A DNA stretch of 64,000 nucleotides from Streptomyces pactum (GTDB taxonomy: Bacteria; Actinomycetota; Actinomycetes; Streptomycetales; Streptomycetaceae): the NCBI RefSeq assembly GCF_016031615.1, contig NZ_JACYXC010000001.1, positions 6,324,001 to 6,388,000 on the forward strand. The letters run 5' to 3'. Positions 63,219 to 64,000 of the stretch are shown in pieces (positions within the stretch are counted from its first letter, which is position 1; each line of letters begins with the position of its first letter). Position numbers and translations under genes: made by a program. The notes under the pieces are model-generated. The model worked only from the letters and a program-made list of their open reading frames with translations, was not told where the DNA came from and made no database searches.

Positions 63219-63770
63219 ATGACCGTCGATCGTGGCCAGGTACTCCGGGAAGCCGCCGCACTGCTCACCCGGAAGTCCACCGCCTCCATGGATGAGATCG
63301 CCCGTGCCGCGGGCATCAGCCGCGCCACCCTGCACCGGCAGTTCGCCGGTCGGGAGGCCCTGATCCGGGCCCTGGAGGAGCTGGGCATCGAGCAGCTCCA
63401 GGAGGCGATGGACACCGCCCGGCTGGAAGAGGGCGACCCGGTCGAGGCGCTGCGTCGACTGGTGGCGGCCGTGCACCCGGTCGCCGGCTTCCTCGCCTTC
63501 CTCCACACCGAGAACCAGCTCTTCGAGGGCGAGGACGTCCACGAGGGCTGGGCCCGGCTGGACGAGCGGGTCGCCGCACTCTTCCGCCGCGGGCAGGAGG
63601 AGGGGGTGATCCGTCTGGACCTCACCCCCGCCTGGCTGACGGAGGCCCTGTACGGACTGGTCGCCGCCGCGGCCTGGGCGGTCCAGGACGGACGGGTCGC
63701 GGTGAAGGACATGGACTACATGGTCATCGAACTGCTCCTCGGCGGAGCGCGACGGAGCACCGACCGATGA
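63219..63770 (+). CDS. TetR-family transcriptional regulator
   Basis: A 183-residue repressor. The N-terminal HTH spans ~8-55 (AAALLTRKSTASMDEIARAA, GISRATLHRQFAGREALIRA). The C-terminal ligand domain is helical (ALRRLVAAVHPVAGFLAFLH, TEALYGLVAAAAWAVQDGR). ATG 63219 is favoured over an upstream TTG because of the -10 box six bases before it. The stop overlaps the ATG of an MFS exporter gene (ATGA), so the regulator and exporter form an operon, a common design in which the exported compound releases the repressor. Confidence 0.93.
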   Translation: MTVDRGQVLREAAALLTRKSTASMDEIARAAGISRATLHRQFAGREALIRALEELGIEQLQEAMDTARLEEGDPVEALRRLVAAVHPVAGFLAFLHTENQLFEGEDVHEGWARLDERVAALFRRGQEEGVIRLDLTPAWLTEALYGLVAAAAWAVQDGRVAVKDMDYMVIELLLGGARRSTDR

Positions 63771-64000
63771 GCACCGAGACGGCCGCCGCAGGGACCGGAG
63801 AGCAGCTGCGGCGCGGCCGGTGGCTCGCCCTGGCGGTGCTGGTCCTCGCCGTCCTGCTGGTCGCGGTGGACGCCACCGTCCTCGGCCTGGCCACCCCCTA
63901 CCTCAGTGAGGACCTCGGCCCCTCCAGCACCCAGCTGCTGTGGATCGGTGACGTCTACTCCTTCGTGATCGCCGGGCTGCTGGTCTCCATGGGCAGTCTG
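63767..64000 (+). CDS. MFS transporter, 3' end beyond window
   Basis: The first 78 residues are visible and the gene runs off the window. Helix 1 (WLALAVLVLAVLLVAVDATV) carries the aspartate of the DHA2/QacA VALDxTIVN motif, and LLWIGDVYSFVIAGLLVSMG is helix 2, also typical of QacA-type 14-helix exporters. The ATG overlaps the TetR stop. The likely role is multidrug or antiseptic export under control of the adjacent repressor. Confidence 0.92.
   Translation, partial: MSTETAAAGTGEQLRRGRWLALAVLVLAVLLVAVDATVLGLATPYLSEDLGPSSTQLLWIGDVYSFVIAGLLVSMGSL

Overview
The window is high-G+C actinobacterial chromosome, almost certainly Streptomyces. The evidence is coding DNA with G or C at most third codon positions, the DUF5753/DUF397 regulator pair, a lone mycosin-type protease, leaderless starts behind TANNNT -10 boxes, and a Streptomyces-like order of infC-rpmI-rplT, rRNA methyltransferase, histidine kinase and pheST followed by argCJBDR. 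Most of it is core chromosome. No insertion sequence, CRISPR array, tRNA, rRNA or prophage is visible.

Layout. (1) 1-1905: a truncated DUF5753 regulator, its DUF397 partner and a SAM-dependent methyltransferase that carries the only in-frame TTA codon I noticed. (2) 1878-7585, minus strand: a compact five-gene STM4015-4014-4013-4012-4011 operon encoding a leucine-rich-repeat protein, an ATP-grasp-like protein, an alkaline-phosphatase-fold hydrolase and two radical SAM enzymes. Its function is unknown and it is the most interesting locus here. (3) 7885-20986: an ECF sigma factor with a CU044_5270-type partner, a glycosyltransferase, a small conserved protein with a DUF6745 protein, two metallo-beta-lactamase-fold hydrolases, a secreted GH46 chitosanase, a class-I amidotransferase, a DUF2510 membrane protein and a PLP deaminase/aldolase. 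(4) 21212-25777: a proline-rich membrane-anchored protein whose reading frame appears broken several times, followed by an intact mycosin. (5) 26273-29167: SseB-like protein, aquaporin, DUF1844 protein. (6) 29527-37605: infC-rpmI-rplT behind a leader with an attenuator-like hairpin, then rRNA methyltransferase, orphan histidine kinase and pheST. (7) 38193-53873: SpoIIE phosphatase, 3-hydroxybutyryl-CoA dehydrogenase, GHL10 glycoside hydrolase, DUF1918 protein, a divergent EamA transporter/MocR regulator pair, ADP-ribosylglycohydrolase, AraC regulator plus VOC protein, short UvrA-like ATPase and an MFS exporter. (8) 54295-63050: argCJBDR, a DUF488 gene, argG and argH. (9) The end: a TetR regulator overlapping a truncated MFS gene.

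How the genes work together. ArgCJBD make ornithine by the acetyl-recycling route; ArgG and ArgH convert citrulline to arginine; ArgR is the expected repressor. argF is not in the window. The argC and argG promoters share a sequence block overlapping the -10 region that fits an ARG box. IF3, L35, L20, an rRNA methylase and PheRS form a translation block. A recurring feature is intergenic minisatellites with 14-35 bp units, two of which run into the stop codon of the adjacent gene.
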